Source: Sulfurospirillum sp001602955 (GTDB taxonomy: Bacteria; Campylobacterota; Campylobacteria; Campylobacterales; Sulfurospirillaceae). Taken from it: a stretch of DNA of 64,000 nt. The stretch covers positions 124,001 through 188,000 of the forward strand of contig LVAC01000019.1 in NCBI GenBank assembly GCA_001602955.1. The letters are read 5' to 3'. Of the stretch, positions 17,664 through 25,909 are shown piece by piece (the stretch's first letter is position 1; each line of letters starts with the position of its first letter). A program made the position numbers and the translations under genes. The notes beneath the pieces are model-generated. The model saw only the letters and a program-made list of their open reading frames with translations. It was not told where the DNA came from and did not search any database.

Positions 17664-20600
17664 ATGGCTAAAGTCATGAAAACAATGGACGGTAACGAAG
17701 CTGCTGCGTATGCATCGTATGCGTTTACCGAAGTTGCCGGTATCTATCCGATAACGCCTTCTTCACCGATGGCGGATTTTACCGATGTATGGGCGGCACA
17801 GGGCAAAAAAAATCTTTTCGGAATGCCCGTTAAAGTGGTTGAGATGCAAAGTGAAGGCGGTGCTGCGGGTACCGTTCACGGTTCGCTTCAAGCCGGCGCG
17901 CTTACGACGACTTATACAGCCTCTCAAGGTTTGTTGCTTAAAATTCCTAACATGTACAAAATGGCAGGCGAATTGTTACCGAGCGTTATCCACGTGAGTG
18001 CTCGTACGCTTGCGACGCATGCGCTTTCGATCTTCGGCGATCACCAAGATATTTACGCCGCACGCCAAACCGGTTATGCGATGCTCTCCTCCGGTTCGGT
18101 TCAACAAGTCATGGATTTAGCCGGTGTTGCTCACTTATGCGCCATTAAAGGGCGTGTTCCGTTTTTACACTTTTTCGACGGGTTTAGAACCTCTCACGAA
18201 ATTCAAAAAATCGAAGTGATGGATTATGCCGTTTTTGATCGTTTACTCGACAAAGAAGCGGTTCAACGCTTCCGCGATAACGCCTTAAACCCCGAGTCTC
18301 CTAAAACACGCGGTACGGCTCAAAACGACGATATTTACTTCCAAGGCAGAGAAGCGCAAAATAAATTTTACGACGCATTGCCCGATATCGTAGCAAACTA
18401 TATGGACGAAATTTCCAAAGAAACGGGACGCGAGTACAAACCTTTTACCTACTACGGTGCGAAAGATGCCGATCGTATCGTCGTTGCAATGGGTTCCGTG
18501 ACCGAATGTCTGAAAGAGACGATCGATTATTTAATCGGCAAAGGTGAAAAAGTAGGACTTATTACGCCGCACCTTTACCGACCGTTTAGCATCAAATACT
18601 TGATGGCAGTTATGCCCGATTCCGTTAAGAAAATTGCCGTATTGGATCGTACCAAAGAGGCAGGCTCTATCGGCGAACCGTTGTATCTTGATATGCGTGC
18701 GGCTTTTTACGGACACGCCAATGCTCCGATTATCGTCGGCGGACGTTACGGTCTTTCTTCAAAAGACGTTGATCCGGCACAAATGTTGGCCGTTTTTGAA
18801 AACCTCAAAGCCGATGCGCCTAAAAACGACTTTACGGTCGGTATCGTCGATGACGTAACGTTTAAATCTTTGGACGTGAAAGAAAAAATCAGCCTCGGCG
18901 ACCCTGAAACCAAAGAGTGCCTTTTCTACGGACTCGGTGCGGACGGTACGGTCGGTGCGAATAAAAGCTCGATTAAAATTATCGGCGACGAAACCGACAT
19001 GTACGCCCAAGCCTATTTCGCTTACGACTCCAAAAAATCAGGCGGTTTTACGCGTTCTCACCTTCGCTTCGGTAAAAAACCGATTCGCTCGACGTATCTT
19101 GTTTCCAATCCGCATTTCGTCGCCTGTTCGGTCGCTGCGTATTTGGAACTTTACGACGTGGTCGACGGTATTCGCGAAGGCGGAACGTTCCTTCTCAACT
19201 CCATTTGGGATGCACCAGAGACGATCGCTCGAATCCCGAATAAAGTCAAACGTATTCTTGCCAAACGCAAAGCCAATTTTTATATCATCAATGCAACCAA
19301 ACTAGCACGCGATATCGGACTCGGTAATCGAAGCAATACGATTATGCAATCGGCTTTCTTTAAACTTGCCAACATCATCGATTTTGAGCAAGCTCAAACG
19401 TTTATGAAAAAACAAGCCTACAAAACCTACAGCAAAAAAGGCGAACAAATCGTCGAGCTTAACTATAAAGCGATTGACGTGGGTGCCAACGGCTTGATTA
19501 AAGTCGACGTCGATCCGTCATGGGCTAATCTCGTTGACGAGGTTAAGGTTCAAGAAGAGGTCAAATACAAAGGCACTCCGTTTGTCGAAGCAATCGCAAA
19601 ACCGGTCAATGCCGCACGCGGCGATACGCTTCCCGTTTCGGTCTTTAAAGGCTATGAAGACGGTACGTTTGAACACGGTACGACCGAGTATGAAAAACGC
19701 GGTATCGGCGTTACGGTACCGAAATGGATCGAAGAAAACTGTATTCAATGTAATCAATGTGCGTTTGTCTGTCCGCACGCGGTTATCCGACCGTTTTTGA
19801 TTAACGAGCAAGAGCTTTCCTTGGCACCTGAAGGCGTCAAAGTACATGCTTTAGATGCTAAAGGTAAAGAGTTCAAAGATCAAAACTTTAAATTTAAAAT
19901 TCAAGTTTCCTCGCTTGATTGTACGGGATGTGAATTGTGTGCCGAAGCATGTCCTACCAAAGAAAAATCGCTTGTGATGGTTCCGCTTCAAGAGAGCCTT
20001 GATGCGGGTGAGCAAGACAATGCCGATTACCTCTTCAAAAAAGTAAGCTATAAAGACGATATTTTAAGCAAAAGCAGCGTTAAAGGTTCTCAATTTGCAC
20101 AACCGCTCTTTGAATTCCATGCGGCATGCCCCGGTTGCGGTGAAACACCGTATATTACGCTTGCAACGCGATTGTTCGGCGAGAGTATGATGATCGCTAA
20201 TGCGACGGGATGTTCGTCTATTTACGGCGGTTCGGCTCCATCGACTCCGTATCGTAAAAATGACAAAGGTCACGGTCCGGCATGGGGTAACTCTTTGTTT
20301 GAAGATAACGCCGAGTTCGGTTTGGGTATGCATGTCGCGGCGGAAACGCTTCGCCATCGTATTCAAATGATCATGGAAGCTTCCTTGGAAAAAGCACCTA
20401 ACGCGATTGCGGCACTCTATAAAGATTGGTTAGAGTTTAGAAACGACCGTGAAAAAAGCGCACAAATTCGCGATCTTCTCGTTCCTTTATTGGAAGCCAA
20501 TCCAACGGCGGCGGGTGCGGAAGTCATTTTAAGCCTTAAGCAGTATATCGCTAAAAAATCACAATGGATTTTCGGCGGCGACGGTTGGGCGTACGACATC

Positions 20601-21230
20601 GGTTACGGCGGACTTGATCACGTTATCGCCAGCGGCGAAGACGTCAATATTTTAGTCCTAGATACCGAGGTTTACTCCAATACCGGCGGACAAAGCTCTA
20701 AAGCCTCACGTACGGGTTCTATCGCACAATTTACCGCTGCGGGCAAACCGGTTCAGAAAAAAGATTTGGGTTATATCGCGATGACGTACGGCAATGTTTT
20801 TGTTGCGCAAATTAACTCGAATGCTTCCGCGGCACAAGCGATTAAAGCGTTTGAAGCGGCTGAAGCGTATCCGGGCGTATCGTTGATTATTGCCTATTCT
20901 CCGTGTATCGCACACGGTATCAAAGGCGGTTTAAGCCAAGCGGGAAATCAAGGCGAGCTTGCAACCAAATGCGGTTATTGGCCGATTTATACTTACGATC
21001 CGCGTCTTGAAGAAGAAGGTCAAAATCCGATCAAAATTACCGGAAAAGAGCCGGATTGGGATATGTACGATCACTTCTTGATGAACGAAGTACGCTATGC
21101 GGCTCTTAAAAAGTCAAATCCCGTTGAAGCGGAAGCATTATTTGCACACAATAAAAAAGATGCACAACGCAGATGGAGACAACTCAAACGTTTAGCAACA
21201 GCGGATTATTCTAACGAAAAAGAAGCTTAA
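17664..21230 (+). CDS. nifJ: Pyruvate:ferredoxin (flavodoxin) oxidoreductase
   Basis: This single-chain homodimeric PFOR, 1188 residues, interconverts pyruvate + CoA with acetyl-CoA + CO2 and reduces ferredoxin or flavodoxin. The N-terminal domain has GIYPITPSSPMAD. Two 4Fe-4S motifs are CIQCNQCAFVCPHA (about 692) and CTGCELCAEACPTK (about 752). The C-terminal TPP domain has CPGCGETPY, NATGCSSIYGGSAPSTPY and GDGWAYDIGYGGLDH with NTEVYSNTGGQ-like metal binding (about 970-1005). It is a central enzyme of anaerobic carbon metabolism. It is monocistronic with a 218-base upstream gap that should hold the promoter, though no strong -10 is visible there. Confidence 0.97.
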   Translation: MAKVMKTMDGNEAAAYASYAFTEVAGIYPITPSSPMADFTDVWAAQGKKNLFGMPVKVVEMQSEGGAAGTVHGSLQAGALTTTYTASQGLLLKIPNMYKMAGELLPSVIHVSARTLATHALSIFGDHQDIYAARQTGYAMLSSGSVQQVMDLAGVAHLCAIKGRVPFLHFFDGFRTSHEIQKIEVMDYAVFDRLLDKEAVQRFRDNALNPESPKTRGTAQNDDIYFQGREAQNKFYDALPDIVANYMDEISKETGREYKPFTYYGAKDADRIVVAMGSVTECLKETIDYLIGKGEKVGLITPHLYRPFSIKYLMAVMPDSVKKIAVLDRTKEAGSIGEPLYLDMRAAFYGHANAPIIVGGRYGLSSKDVDPAQMLAVFENLKADAPKNDFTVGIVDDVTFKSLDVKEKISLGDPETKECLFYGLGADGTVGANKSSIKIIGDETDMYAQAYFAYDSKKSGGFTRSHLRFGKKPIRSTYLVSNPHFVACSVAAYLELYDVVDGIREGGTFLLNSIWDAPETIARIPNKVKRILAKRKANFYIINATKLARDIGLGNRSNTIMQSAFFKLANIIDFEQAQTFMKKQAYKTYSKKGEQIVELNYKAIDVGANGLIKVDVDPSWANLVDEVKVQEEVKYKGTPFVEAIAKPVNAARGDTLPVSVFKGYEDGTFEHGTTEYEKRGIGVTVPKWIEENCIQCNQCAFVCPHAVIRPFLINEQELSLAPEGVKVHALDAKGKEFKDQNFKFKIQVSSLDCTGCELCAEACPTKEKSLVMVPLQESLDAGEQDNADYLFKKVSYKDDILSKSSVKGSQFAQPLFEFHAACPGCGETPYITLATRLFGESMMIANATGCSSIYGGSAPSTPYRKNDKGHGPAWGNSLFEDNAEFGLGMHVAAETLRHRIQMIMEASLEKAPNAIAALYKDWLEFRNDREKSAQIRDLLVPLLEANPTAAGAEVILSLKQYIAKKSQWIFGGDGWAYDIGYGGLDHVIASGEDVNILVLDTEVYSNTGGQSSKASRTGSIAQFTAAGKPVQKKDLGYIAMTYGNVFVAQINSNASAAQAIKAFEAAEAYPGVSLIIAYSPCIAHGIKGGLSQAGNQGELATKCGYWPIYTYDPRLEEEGQNPIKITGKEPDWDMYDHFLMNEVRYAALKKSNPVEAEALFAHNKKDAQRRWRQLKRLATADYSNEKEA

Positions 21231-21250
21231 TTAGGCGAAATGAAGCAGAA

Positions 21251-21274
21251 AAGGAGGAGGTTTTCCTCCTCCTT
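21251..21274. terminator. Hairpin between nifJ and the converging CxxC gene
   Basis: AAGGAGGAGG, loop TTTT, CCTCCTCCTT: a perfect 10-bp stem located 20 bases after nifJ and 13 bases after the stop of the minus-strand gene. On the minus strand it is followed by TTTTC; on the plus strand the T-run is weak. It probably serves both genes. Confidence 0.65.
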
Positions 21275-21287
21275 AATTGAGTGACGG

Positions 21288-21482
21288 TTAACGATTTAAC
21301 TCCGCTGCGACTTGAGCATTTGATTTGGCAACGTCGCCGCTTCCGTGAATGATGTGCGGGATGCATCCCGTGCAAACGTGAATCTCTTCCCCGCCTTTCA
21401 TCGCTTTAATAAAAACGGCATTCGGGCTCTCTTCGCTCGTGCGTAAACAGACGTTACAGACTTGTACGTTATTGATTTCCAT
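21288..21482 (-). CDS. Small double-CxxC protein, probable zinc ribbon
   Basis: This 64-residue protein has two CxxC knuckles: VCNVCLRT near residue 8 and VCTGCIPH near residue 36. This suggests a single zinc (or iron) site of the rubredoxin/zinc-ribbon kind. I chose ATG 21482 because it is preceded by AAAGGAG at the right distance; a longer frame to 21548 adds hydrophobic residues that do not look coding. The function is unknown. It lies between nifJ and a thiol-redox fusion protein, so a redox-linked role is possible. Confidence 0.75.
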   Translation of the reverse strand: MEINNVQVCNVCLRTSEESPNAVFIKAMKGGEEIHVCTGCIPHIIHGSGDVAKSNAQVAAELNR

Positions 21483-21620
21483 AAAAACTCCTTTGAAATT
21501 TGGCGTATTATAATCAAAAAAATACCCGAAAAGCTTGAGCGAGATCAAGTTTTGGCTTAGCTCATTAAACGTGCTTGAGATCTAACGCTAAGATTTAATC
21601 TCTTTACAATTCAAACTCTT

Positions 21621-21626
21621 TATAAT
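21621..21626 (+). promoter_or_regulatory. -10 of the FTR-rhodanese gene
   Basis: TATAAT, 35-40 bases upstream of the start at 21661. Confidence 0.55.
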
Positions 21627-21660
21627 ACGATCCTTCAACGTATAAGATTAAGGAATGCGC

Positions 21661-22404
21661 GTGATAACGAAAATAGATATGAACTCAGCCGAATTTATGG
21701 CGGAATTTGAACGAACGCAAGCTTTTAGCGATAAGGTATGTCAACAATTTTCTTTAACGTATACGCCGCTTCATGACGTAAAAGAGTCGATACAACAAGG
21801 CTTAACGCGTAATAAACTGATTTACGGTAAGCGCTATTGTCCCTGTTTTATGGTTATCGGAAATACGAAAGAGGAGAGAGCAAAAGCCGGCAATCGTCTT
21901 TGCCCGTGCACGCCGGCACTCAATGAAGAGATTCCTCAAAACGGCGCATGCCACTGTACGCTTTTTTGTACGCCCGAACATGCGTGCGCCCTTGCCGAAG
22001 AAGAGCGGCTCAAAGAGGTTTCGCATACGCATTCACAAGGTTTAAGCAAAGAAGAGTGCGAAGCGTTAATACATCAAAAAGAGATTGACGCGGATGAACT
22101 TGAGGCTTTATTGGAAGCGCGAAGCCGAGGCATCGTGCGTTTTAATTTGGTCGATACGCGCGAGTGGATGGAGTGGGCACAATACCGTATTAAAGGGACG
22201 GACTATCTTGTTCCTACGACGAGTTTTTACGACGCTTTAGCACAGCTCAAAGGTCACGAAAAAACTCCGACGATCGTGTATTGTTACAGCGGAAGCCGCA
22301 GTGCGTATTGCCAACGCGTACTCAAACACTTAGGCTATCAAACCGTCGTCAATCTCGGCAACGGAATTATGTCGTACAACGGAGAAATCGAAAGCGGCGA
22401 ATAA
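21661..22404 (+). CDS. Fusion of ferredoxin-thioredoxin-reductase catalytic domain and rhodanese
   Basis: This two-domain redox/sulfur protein has about 247 residues. The N-terminal half has the ferredoxin:thioredoxin reductase catalytic-chain signature CPC...CPC...CHC (YCPCFM, LCPCTPA, ACHCTLFC, about residues 58-100), which holds a 4Fe-4S cluster and an adjacent redox disulfide. The C-terminal half (about 150-247) is a rhodanese: VDTREWMEWAQYRIKG and the active-site loop YCYSGSRSAYC, then LGYQTVVNLGNGI. FTR lets ferredoxin reduce disulfides; rhodanese carries persulfide sulfur. The fusion implies ferredoxin-driven reduction coupled to sulfur transfer, which is inference. I prefer GTG 21661, 6 bases after AAGGA; ATG 21655 is adjacent to that site. 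Confidence 0.87.
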   Translation: MITKIDMNSAEFMAEFERTQAFSDKVCQQFSLTYTPLHDVKESIQQGLTRNKLIYGKRYCPCFMVIGNTKEERAKAGNRLCPCTPALNEEIPQNGACHCTLFCTPEHACALAEEERLKEVSHTHSQGLSKEECEALIHQKEIDADELEALLEARSRGIVRFNLVDTREWMEWAQYRIKGTDYLVPTTSFYDALAQLKGHEKTPTIVYCYSGSRSAYCQRVLKHLGYQTVVNLGNGIMSYNGEIESGE

Positions 22405-22413
22405 AAACGATTT

Positions 22414-23181
22414 TTATAAGAAAAAAACGAGGCTGATCATCGCGTCGATACCGATATCGACGGGCTCTTTCCCGACGAGGCGGGCACTGTTTTTGACGTG
22501 GAAAACGATTTGACTTAGAAGTACCTCAAAATTGGCGTTGGAAGCATCGAAAAGACTCTCTTTACGGCTTTGAATGCTCGGAAGCGATTCGAGCATTTGC
22601 CATGAGGGTATTTGTCCGGCATTGAGGCGGTTTTGCAGTTCGATTTGCCAGTTGTTTTGCCACGTGAGAAAAAGGTAGCGTCCTTTTTCATCCTTGCCCG
22701 TTTTGATCTTCCATTTAATGACTTCAAGGTAGTAGTAAAGTTTTTTGAATCGCTCTTCGTCGTAGGAGAGCGTCGTGATTTGATGTCCGTCGCCGATACG
22801 GTAACTCTCCCAAAGCAGTTTATACATCCCTAAAATCAAAAAGTCGTTGCGTTCGGGAATCGTCGCACTTTTATCGAAAGCAATGCGTAAATAATCGTCG
22901 TAGGTGTGCAGCGTCACGCCGTTATAACTCAGCCGAATCGCGTTTGTGCGGTTTCGCATCTCCTTTAAAATCGTTTCTTGCGAGGATTTGCTGTAGTTGG
23001 AAGGATTGCGAAGATCGAGCTTTTCTTTGTACGCGATGAGGTTTTCGACGCTTTTTTTAAAGTCGTAATGCAAAGCGGTTGCCCCCTTGGTTTGCAAAAC
23101 TTCCGAGACGCTTTCTTGGTTGGGGCTTGAACATCCTGCAAAAACGATCAACGCAATCACAATCCCTCTAATCATCGACAA
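22414..23181 (-). CDS. Lipoprotein of unknown function
   Basis: This 255-residue protein has an export signal and lipobox, VFAGCSS (Cys at about 17), so it is a probable lipoprotein. I recognise no domain. The mature part is mostly helical, with aromatic-rich stretches (KLYYYLEVIKWKIKTG). It overlaps the preceding small gene by 14 bp (less if the ATG two codons in is used) and so belongs to the Na/phosphate symporter operon. A role in that transport system is inferred only from this linkage. Confidence 0.75.
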   Translation of the reverse strand: MSMIRGIVIALIVFAGCSSPNQESVSEVLQTKGATALHYDFKKSVENLIAYKEKLDLRNPSNYSKSSQETILKEMRNRTNAIRLSYNGVTLHTYDDYLRIAFDKSATIPERNDFLILGMYKLLWESYRIGDGHQITTLSYDEERFKKLYYYLEVIKWKIKTGKDEKGRYLFLTWQNNWQIELQNRLNAGQIPSWQMLESLPSIQSRKESLFDASNANFEVLLSQIVFHVKNSARLVGKEPVDIGIDAMISLVFFL

Positions 23182-23407
23182 GGTCTTTTCCTTTTTTGAT
23201 CTGCTTTTTGAGAATTTTGATGCTGTCGCGAATCGATTCGCGTTTGAGAAGGTCGGTTTCGTTTTTCAGCTCTTGCTTAAGTAAAATGCGGCGAAATTTG
23301 AGTTTTCTCAGCAGTTCTTTAATGGATTTTTTTTGAGTAGATTCCGCATTTTGAGGCATAAAGCCGAATAACTCTTTGATCGTTTGTATCAATTTGAAGC
23401 CGTTCAT
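23168..23407 (-). CDS. Small basic coiled-coil protein in the symporter operon
   Basis: This 79-residue protein is Lys/Arg/Glu rich and almost entirely helical from about residue 25 (KKSIKELLRKLKFRRILLKQEL). It has no signal or membrane segment. Its start overlaps the symporter stop by 4 bp (ATGA type) and its end overlaps the lipoprotein gene, which argues it is translated. The function is unknown. Confidence 0.65.
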   Translation of the reverse strand: MNGFKLIQTIKELFGFMPQNAESTQKKSIKELLRKLKFRRILLKQELKNETDLLKRESIRDSIKILKKQIKKGKDLVDD

Positions 23408-25227
23408 GAGGAACTCCTTTGGCTTGAGGCGTGGGTAAGGTCGTTTACTTCGTTTTCGTTTAAGATCAATGCTTCTTTGCTTTCGCTCGATTCCGTGTTC
23501 GCATGTACGAAAAGAGCGTGAGCGACTTTGAAAAGTTCGGACGCGACGGTATAGGCGTAGTTGGTATCGTTCATTAAAGACGTTGCCATCGTGTAGGTAA
23601 TTTTATTGGTACGAATCAGGTTATCGAGCGATTTATTGGCGGCGATGTCGTAGTTTTGCGCATCGAGTTTGAGTTTGCTTAAGAGCAAAACGATGACGTC
23701 GTCTTCGGCGGTATTGAAGATCATTTGAAGCGTTCGGAGGTATTTGATGAGGTTTTTGCGAATATGGTTGTATTCGCTTTGGATGTATTCGTTATCCGAT
23801 TCAAGGTAGCGAAGCATATTTTTTTGCATATGTTTGGAGGCTTTAAACGCTTCGACCATGCCGATGGTAGCGTTTTTTATCGGGATAAATTGACGCTCGC
23901 TGATGTCGGAAAATTTGCCTTGCGCCATAATCGCAAACGTGATAATTTTGCCGTAAATCTCTTTAATGCGCCGCTCGTAGTAGGCGTCCATATTGACGTA
24001 AAGGGGGTCTTTACGATGCGTGAGAATATCGTCGATTGCCATACCTGAGCTAATATCTTCTTTGGTGACGCTGATACCTTGCGCGATGATGTCGCAAACG
24101 TTGTTGTAGAGGTGTTTGGTCTCTTTAAAAAGGGTTTCGTACGCCGTATCGGGAAAATCGAGCGCGACGTCATTAATAAACAAGACATCGTCCCGTGCGT
24201 TTTCATCGGTCGCTTTTTGTTTGAAGAAATGATCGAGCAGGCGAACCAAGCCTTGTACGAGCGGAGCGAACAAAAGCACGCACGTGAAGTTAAAGTAAGT
24301 GTGGTAAAGAGCGAGTTTGAGCGTCTCGTCGTATATCGAAATGCCGAATAACGGCGCACTCAGATCGATTAAACGGATAGATTGCGGAACAAAACCGACC
24401 AAAAGAAGTCCGGTAAGCGTATTGATCAAAAAGTGGGCGGTTGCCAATTTTTTTCCGTCGTCTCCGGCACCCAGTGCTCCCAAAACGGCGGTTACCGTCG
24501 TACCGATATTGGCTCCGATCGTCAGGGCAACGGCATTTTCGTAGGTAATTTGCGACGCTGAAAGTGCGGTTAAGATAAGAACCAACGAAGCGTGCGAAGA
24601 CTGCATAACGACGGTCATTCCCGCTCCGATCAGTGCAAAAAGCACGATGCCCGTATAGCCGTCGGCGGCGTATTGCGTTAGGTCGATCGTCTCTTTAAAC
24701 GCGTCAAATCCGTCTTTCATGTACGCGATACCCAAAAACGAAAAACCGAGTCCCGCGAGAGCGTAACCGATGCCTTTGAGTCGTTTACTTTCTTGAAAGA
24801 TGAAAAGCATTCCAAATACCAGCATCGGAAGCGCGTAGGTCGCGATGTTGATCTTTAGCCCCAGCCCCGCGATCAGCCAGATACCCGTTGTCGTGCCGAT
24901 GTTGGCTCCTAAAATAATGCCGATACCTTGTGCGAGTCCTATGAGTCCGGCACTGATAAACGAGATGGCAATCACGGCGACCAAACCGCTTGATTGCATT
25001 AAGGTCGTAATAATCGTTCCGAAAAGAATATTTTTATAAAGCGTATCGCTCATCGTTTTAAGGAATTTATCGAGCATCCCGCCGATAAAAAAACGAAAAC
25101 CTTCTTCTAGATTTTTCATCCCGAAAAGAAAAATCGCCACGCCCGCGGCAATGAGAAGCAGGTTTTTGCTTTGGAAAAATGTATAGGAAAGCAGAAGAAT
25201 TGCACCGAAAAGTAGCCAGCGTTTCAC
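23404..25227 (-). CDS. Na/phosphate symporter with PhoU-like C-terminal domain (NptA/YjbB family)
   Basis: This inner-membrane sodium-dependent phosphate transporter of the NaPi-II family has about 607 residues. The two inverted repeats each carry QSS (about 78-80 and 209-211), and each is followed by GANIGTT, the signature of this family. The C-terminal 250 residues are cytoplasmic, helical and PhoU-like. I moved the start to GTG 25227, which sits 6 bases after AAAGGA; the longer frame begins upstream of that site over a TTTACATGTCAA motif. It heads a three-gene operon with a small coiled-coil protein and a lipoprotein. In E. coli the relative YjbB exports phosphate, so direction here is open. 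Confidence 0.9.
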   Translation of the reverse strand: MKRWLLFGAILLLSYTFFQSKNLLLIAAGVAIFLFGMKNLEEGFRFFIGGMLDKFLKTMSDTLYKNILFGTIITTLMQSSGLVAVIAISFISAGLIGLAQGIGIILGANIGTTTGIWLIAGLGLKINIATYALPMLVFGMLFIFQESKRLKGIGYALAGLGFSFLGIAYMKDGFDAFKETIDLTQYAADGYTGIVLFALIGAGMTVVMQSSHASLVLILTALSASQITYENAVALTIGANIGTTVTAVLGALGAGDDGKKLATAHFLINTLTGLLLVGFVPQSIRLIDLSAPLFGISIYDETLKLALYHTYFNFTCVLLFAPLVQGLVRLLDHFFKQKATDENARDDVLFINDVALDFPDTAYETLFKETKHLYNNVCDIIAQGISVTKEDISSGMAIDDILTHRKDPLYVNMDAYYERRIKEIYGKIITFAIMAQGKFSDISERQFIPIKNATIGMVEAFKASKHMQKNMLRYLESDNEYIQSEYNHIRKNLIKYLRTLQMIFNTAEDDVIVLLLSKLKLDAQNYDIAANKSLDNLIRTNKITYTMATSLMNDTNYAYTVASELFKVAHALFVHANTESSESKEALILNENEVNDLTHASSQRSSS

Positions 25228-25283
25228 GAAAGTTCCTTTACATGTCAATGGTTGAAGCTCAAATTATTGTACACTTTTTTCGG

Positions 25284-25289
25284 TATAAT
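25284..25289 (+). promoter_or_regulatory. -10 of luxS
   Basis: CGGTATAATT is an extended -10 located 22-27 bases before the luxS ATG, with AAAGGA as ribosome-binding site between. Confidence 0.65.
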
Positions 25290-25310
25290 TGCCCAAAAAA
25301 AGGACTTCAA

Positions 25311-25814
25311 ATGCCATTACTCGATAGCTTTTGTGTAGATCACGTCAAAATGCCGGCCCCTGCGGTCAGAGTCGCTAAAACGATGAAAACGCCTCACGGT
25401 GATGCCATTACCGTGTTTGATCTTCGTTTTTGTAAACCCAACCAAGCGATTCTTCCTGAGCGTGGGATTCACACGCTCGAGCATCTGTTTGCAGGCTTTA
25501 TGCGCAACCACCTTAATGGAGAAGGTGTCGAGATCATCGACATTTCACCGATGGGATGTCGCACCGGTTTTTACATGAGCCTCATCGGCACGCCTGAACC
25601 TCAACGCGTGGTTGATGCTTGGGCGGCGTCGATGCAAGACATCTTACATGTAAAGAGTGAAAACGACATTCCAGAGCTTAATGTCTTTCAATGCGGAACC
25701 TACACAATGCACTCTTTGGAAGAGGCGCACGACATCGCTACAACGATCTTAAGTACGCCCATTGGCGTGATGGATAACGAAGCGTTAAAACTCGACAGGT
25801 CGAAAATAGATTAA
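25311..25814 (+). CDS. luxS: S-ribosylhomocysteine lyase (LuxS)
   Basis: LuxS cleaves S-ribosylhomocysteine to homocysteine and DPD, the precursor of autoinducer 2, in the activated methyl cycle. It has 167 residues from ATG 25311; the frame is open further upstream, but the promoter and AAAGGA fix this start. Metal ligands are His54 and His58 in HTLEH and Cys128 in VFQCGTY; Cys83 in SPMGCRTGFY is the catalytic cysteine. A TTACATGTAA site lies in the gene (Leu-His-Val). It is monocistronic and divergent from the symporter operon. Confidence 0.98.
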   Translation: MPLLDSFCVDHVKMPAPAVRVAKTMKTPHGDAITVFDLRFCKPNQAILPERGIHTLEHLFAGFMRNHLNGEGVEIIDISPMGCRTGFYMSLIGTPEPQRVVDAWAASMQDILHVKSENDIPELNVFQCGTYTMHSLEEAHDIATTILSTPIGVMDNEALKLDRSKID

Positions 25815-25909
25815 TTTAACACATCCATAAGAACCTTTTTTATATGATTAGTCTCTTTTTTTAAAGAAAAACTTAGAGTACACACATTTTATGAGTAAGG
25901 AAGGTTTTT

